Source: Candidatus Melainabacteria bacterium (GTDB taxonomy: Bacteria > Cyanobacteriota > Vampirovibrionia > LMEP-6097). Taken from it: a stretch of 21,289 nt of DNA. Shown here piece by piece: positions 19,700-21,289 of the stretch. The translations under genes and the position numbers were made by a program. The stretch covers positions 1 through 21,289 of the forward strand of contig JAPPOW010000174.1 in the NCBI GenBank assembly GCA_028817775.1. The letters run 5' to 3'. The notes under the pieces were generated by a model. The model searched no databases, was not told the DNA's origin, and worked only from the letters and a program-made list of their open reading frames with translations. Within the stretch, counting starts at the first letter, position 1; every line of letters begins with the position of its first letter.

Positions 19700-21184
19700 T
19701 TGATTAGGCGACTAATATTCTCGCTAATATTGATTTTAGTTTTTGTACTTGGAGTTGAGGCCAAGTACCAGCCTCGTTTTGAATATTTGCCTAATTTGGA
19801 TGTCGAAAAGGCAGAACTTCGCAAAGTCTATGATCACAAAACCAAACGGGTTCGCTATACCAAAGATGGGGTTATAGTGAAGTTTAAAAAATCTGCCACT
19901 CCAAAACAGATGAGAGTTTATATGTTGCAAAACGATTTGCAGCCACTAGAAAAAATTGCTGAGCACACTTATTCTTGTCAAGTCTTGCATGGTATTGAAA
20001 ACCCAGGTCGTATGAGTTTGATGGCTTATACCGGGGGGGTAAGCTTACCGCATCCAGACTTGCCTGGTGACTTGGTTGAAGGCTTTGATCTTGACGAGTA
20101 TCGAGAGCTGAGTCTTAATCGTGGCAGTAAGAAAAAAACTAAGCGTATTGCTCGAGTCAAAAAAGATCTAAGCCCACAACAATGGCATTTGCGTAATGAT
20201 GGTCGCAATGGTCGCAAAGCTGGAGCTGATGTGCAAGCCAATGAAGCTTGGATCTACAGCAGGGGCTATGGAGTCAAGGTTGCGGTGCTTGATACCGGTT
20301 TTGATATTGAGCATCCTGACATTAATTTTACAGAAGGTTATGACGTAGTTGATCATGATGATAGAGCGAAAGCTCCAGCTTATTCAAGTGAGAATCATGG
20401 TACTGCTGTGGCTGGAATTATTGCAGCAAAGGATGATGATATAGGAGTAGTAGGCTTAGCACCAAGTGCTGAGATTATACCGATCCGTTTGATCCCGGAT
20501 GACGGCTATGTTTCAGTCTCTAATATAATTATGGCGCACCGTAAAGCAATTGAACTTGGTGCCGATATCATCAATAATAGTTGGACTAGTTATGATCCTA
20601 GCTTGCCAAAGGGGCAGCAATTAGAATTGTCTGAACTTGAAGAAGAGCTTTACCGTGAACTAGCTGAAGAAGCCAAAGATGGTAGAGGAGTCTTGGTGGT
20701 CTTTGCTTCTGGTAATAGTGGTAGCTCTGATATGGCGCAATCACCAGAAGCCCGCTTAGCATACACCCTAGCTGTTGGTTCAACTAATAGTCTCGATACT
20801 CGTTCTAATTTTAGTACCTATGGTGATGAACTTGATTTGGTTGCTCCTGGTGGTGGTGATACTGAGGGCATATATACCACTGATAGAGTTGATTTGGCAA
20901 TTAAGCGTAAGAATGGAAAACGTCGTCGTAGAGTTTTGGGTTATGCCAAGGGTTCTGCTAACTCTGACTTCAAGGGTACTAGTGCTGCAGCTCCCGTAGT
21001 ATCTGGTGTTGCCGCTTTGGTTTGGTCTGCTAATCCAAAATTGACAGCTGCTGAAGTGAAGCAGATTTTAATTGATAGTGCAGAGCAACTAGAAGGCTAT
21101 GAATTCCTTAATGCCAGGAACGCTGAGCTTGGCTATGGCAGAGTCAATGCACTTGCTGCAGTCAAAAAAGCTATAAACCAATAA
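19700..21184 (+). CDS. Secreted subtilisin-family (S8) serine protease
   Basis: The TTG start is supported by GGAGG 9 nt upstream. Residues 1-21 are a signal peptide. Residues of about 50-100 (DGVIVKFKKSATPKQMRVYM onward) look like an inhibitor I9-type propeptide fold, followed by a basic, possibly cleavable linker (GSKKKTKRIARVKK, 142-155). The mature domain begins near QQWHLRND. The triad is Asp198 (VAVLDTG), His233 (ENHGTAVAG) and Ser428 (GTSAAAP), with oxyanion Asn339 (ASGNSG). All catalytic residues are present, so it should be active. At 494 aa it lacks added C-terminal domains. The basic loop KRKNGKRRRR near 402-411 is unusual. The substrate is unknown. Its stop is directly abutted by the stop of the convergent gene (TAATTA). 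Confidence 0.92.
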   Translation: MIRRLIFSLILILVFVLGVEAKYQPRFEYLPNLDVEKAELRKVYDHKTKRVRYTKDGVIVKFKKSATPKQMRVYMLQNDLQPLEKIAEHTYSCQVLHGIENPGRMSLMAYTGGVSLPHPDLPGDLVEGFDLDEYRELSLNRGSKKKTKRIARVKKDLSPQQWHLRNDGRNGRKAGADVQANEAWIYSRGYGVKVAVLDTGFDIEHPDINFTEGYDVVDHDDRAKAPAYSSENHGTAVAGIIAAKDDDIGVVGLAPSAEIIPIRLIPDDGYVSVSNIIMAHRKAIELGADIINNSWTSYDPSLPKGQQLELSELEEELYRELAEEAKDGRGVLVVFASGNSGSSDMAQSPEARLAYTLAVGSTNSLDTRSNFSTYGDELDLVAPGGGDTEGIYTTDRVDLAIKRKNGKRRRRVLGYAKGSANSDFKGTSAAAPVVSGVAALVWSANPKLTAAEVKQILIDSAEQLEGYEFLNARNAELGYGRVNALAAVKKAINQ

Positions 21185-21289
21185 TTACCACCACCAAGGA
21201 CGGTTGCGTCGTCCGTATCCATACCTGCCGTATCTATAGCGGTAACGGTTTCTTCTTGGTCTTCCCCAGATAGCAGCTGCTCCAAGTGC
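21185..21289 (-). CDS. C-terminal part of an Arg/Tyr/Gly-rich protein (partial)
   Basis: The minus frame is open from the window edge to a TAA at 21185-21187. The visible 34 residues run ALGAAAIWGRP, then alternating Arg/Tyr/Gly (NRYRYRYGRYGYGRR) and end PWWW. Such basic aromatic tails occur in small secreted or envelope proteins, often behind a signal peptide. The N-terminus lies outside the window, so no family can be assigned. It converges on the protease gene with no spacer. Confidence 0.6.
   Translation of the reverse strand, partial: ALGAAAIWGRPRRNRYRYRYGRYGYGRRNRPWWW

Overview
This window comes from a bacterial chromosome of moderate GC, using the standard code with TAA, TAG and TGA stops. 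The gene set points to a cell with a peptidoglycan wall: MurA and a class B PBP2, plus an MlaF-type lipid-transport ATPase that suggests an outer membrane. It also has oxygen-independent heme synthesis (HemN). The mix of housekeeping genes, small exported proteins of unknown function and heavily repeated spacers resembles an uncultured candidate lineage, possibly a non-photosynthetic relative of cyanobacteria. That placement is inference only. No rRNA, tRNA, CRISPR or insertion sequence with a transposase was seen.

Layout. 1-1859 (mostly minus): the first codons of an unknown gene, a 58-aa exported protein, ribosomal protein L19 (rplS) with a long Ala/Glu tail, and a threonine/serine dehydratase divergent from RNase PH (rph, 1900-2661). 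2871-3655: two unknown convergent genes that overlap by 4 bp. 3701-5292: a NitT/TauT-type ABC permease and ATPase with no binding protein nearby. 5376-7470: two tiny membrane proteins, dnaX, and a 62-aa protein whose start lies in a repeat. 7590-10148: mlaF-like ATPase divergent from mrdA (PBP2). 10300-11862: gpmI. 11866-12408: a 543-bp non-coding, deeply nested palindromic element. 12433-13842: hemN. 14056-14817: an unknown Gln/Asn/Ala-rich protein behind a structured leader. 14967-17711 (minus): glyA, then murA. 17900-19437: unknown coiled-coil and exported proteins, convergent with a 4-bp overlap. 19700-21184: a secreted subtilisin-family protease. 21185-21289: the C-terminal end of an Arg/Tyr/Gly-rich protein.

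Two genome-wide themes stand out. First, many genes look leaderless. For six genes a TANNNT -10 box ends exactly 7 nt before the start codon, and for others nearly so, so transcription would begin at the start codon. Shine-Dalgarno sequences are reserved for genes inside operons and a few others. Second, nearly every larger spacer is filled by an imperfect palindrome. At least four families are present: GTCATTGCGAG-ended, GTCATCCTGAG-ended, GCATATGGTCGC-ended, and an RNA-like family with core AAGGCTTGCGA...CCGAAG...AAATGAGG. Most sit 0-10 nt after a stop codon.

The RNA-like family has two copies, at 7473-7590 and 13900-14042. They share a core but have unrelated outer stems that still pair. 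Eight of nine deviations are G-U on one strand only, and an internal hairpin shows an A-T to G-C compensatory change. This pair and the 543-bp structured element are the best candidates for undescribed structured RNAs or elements.
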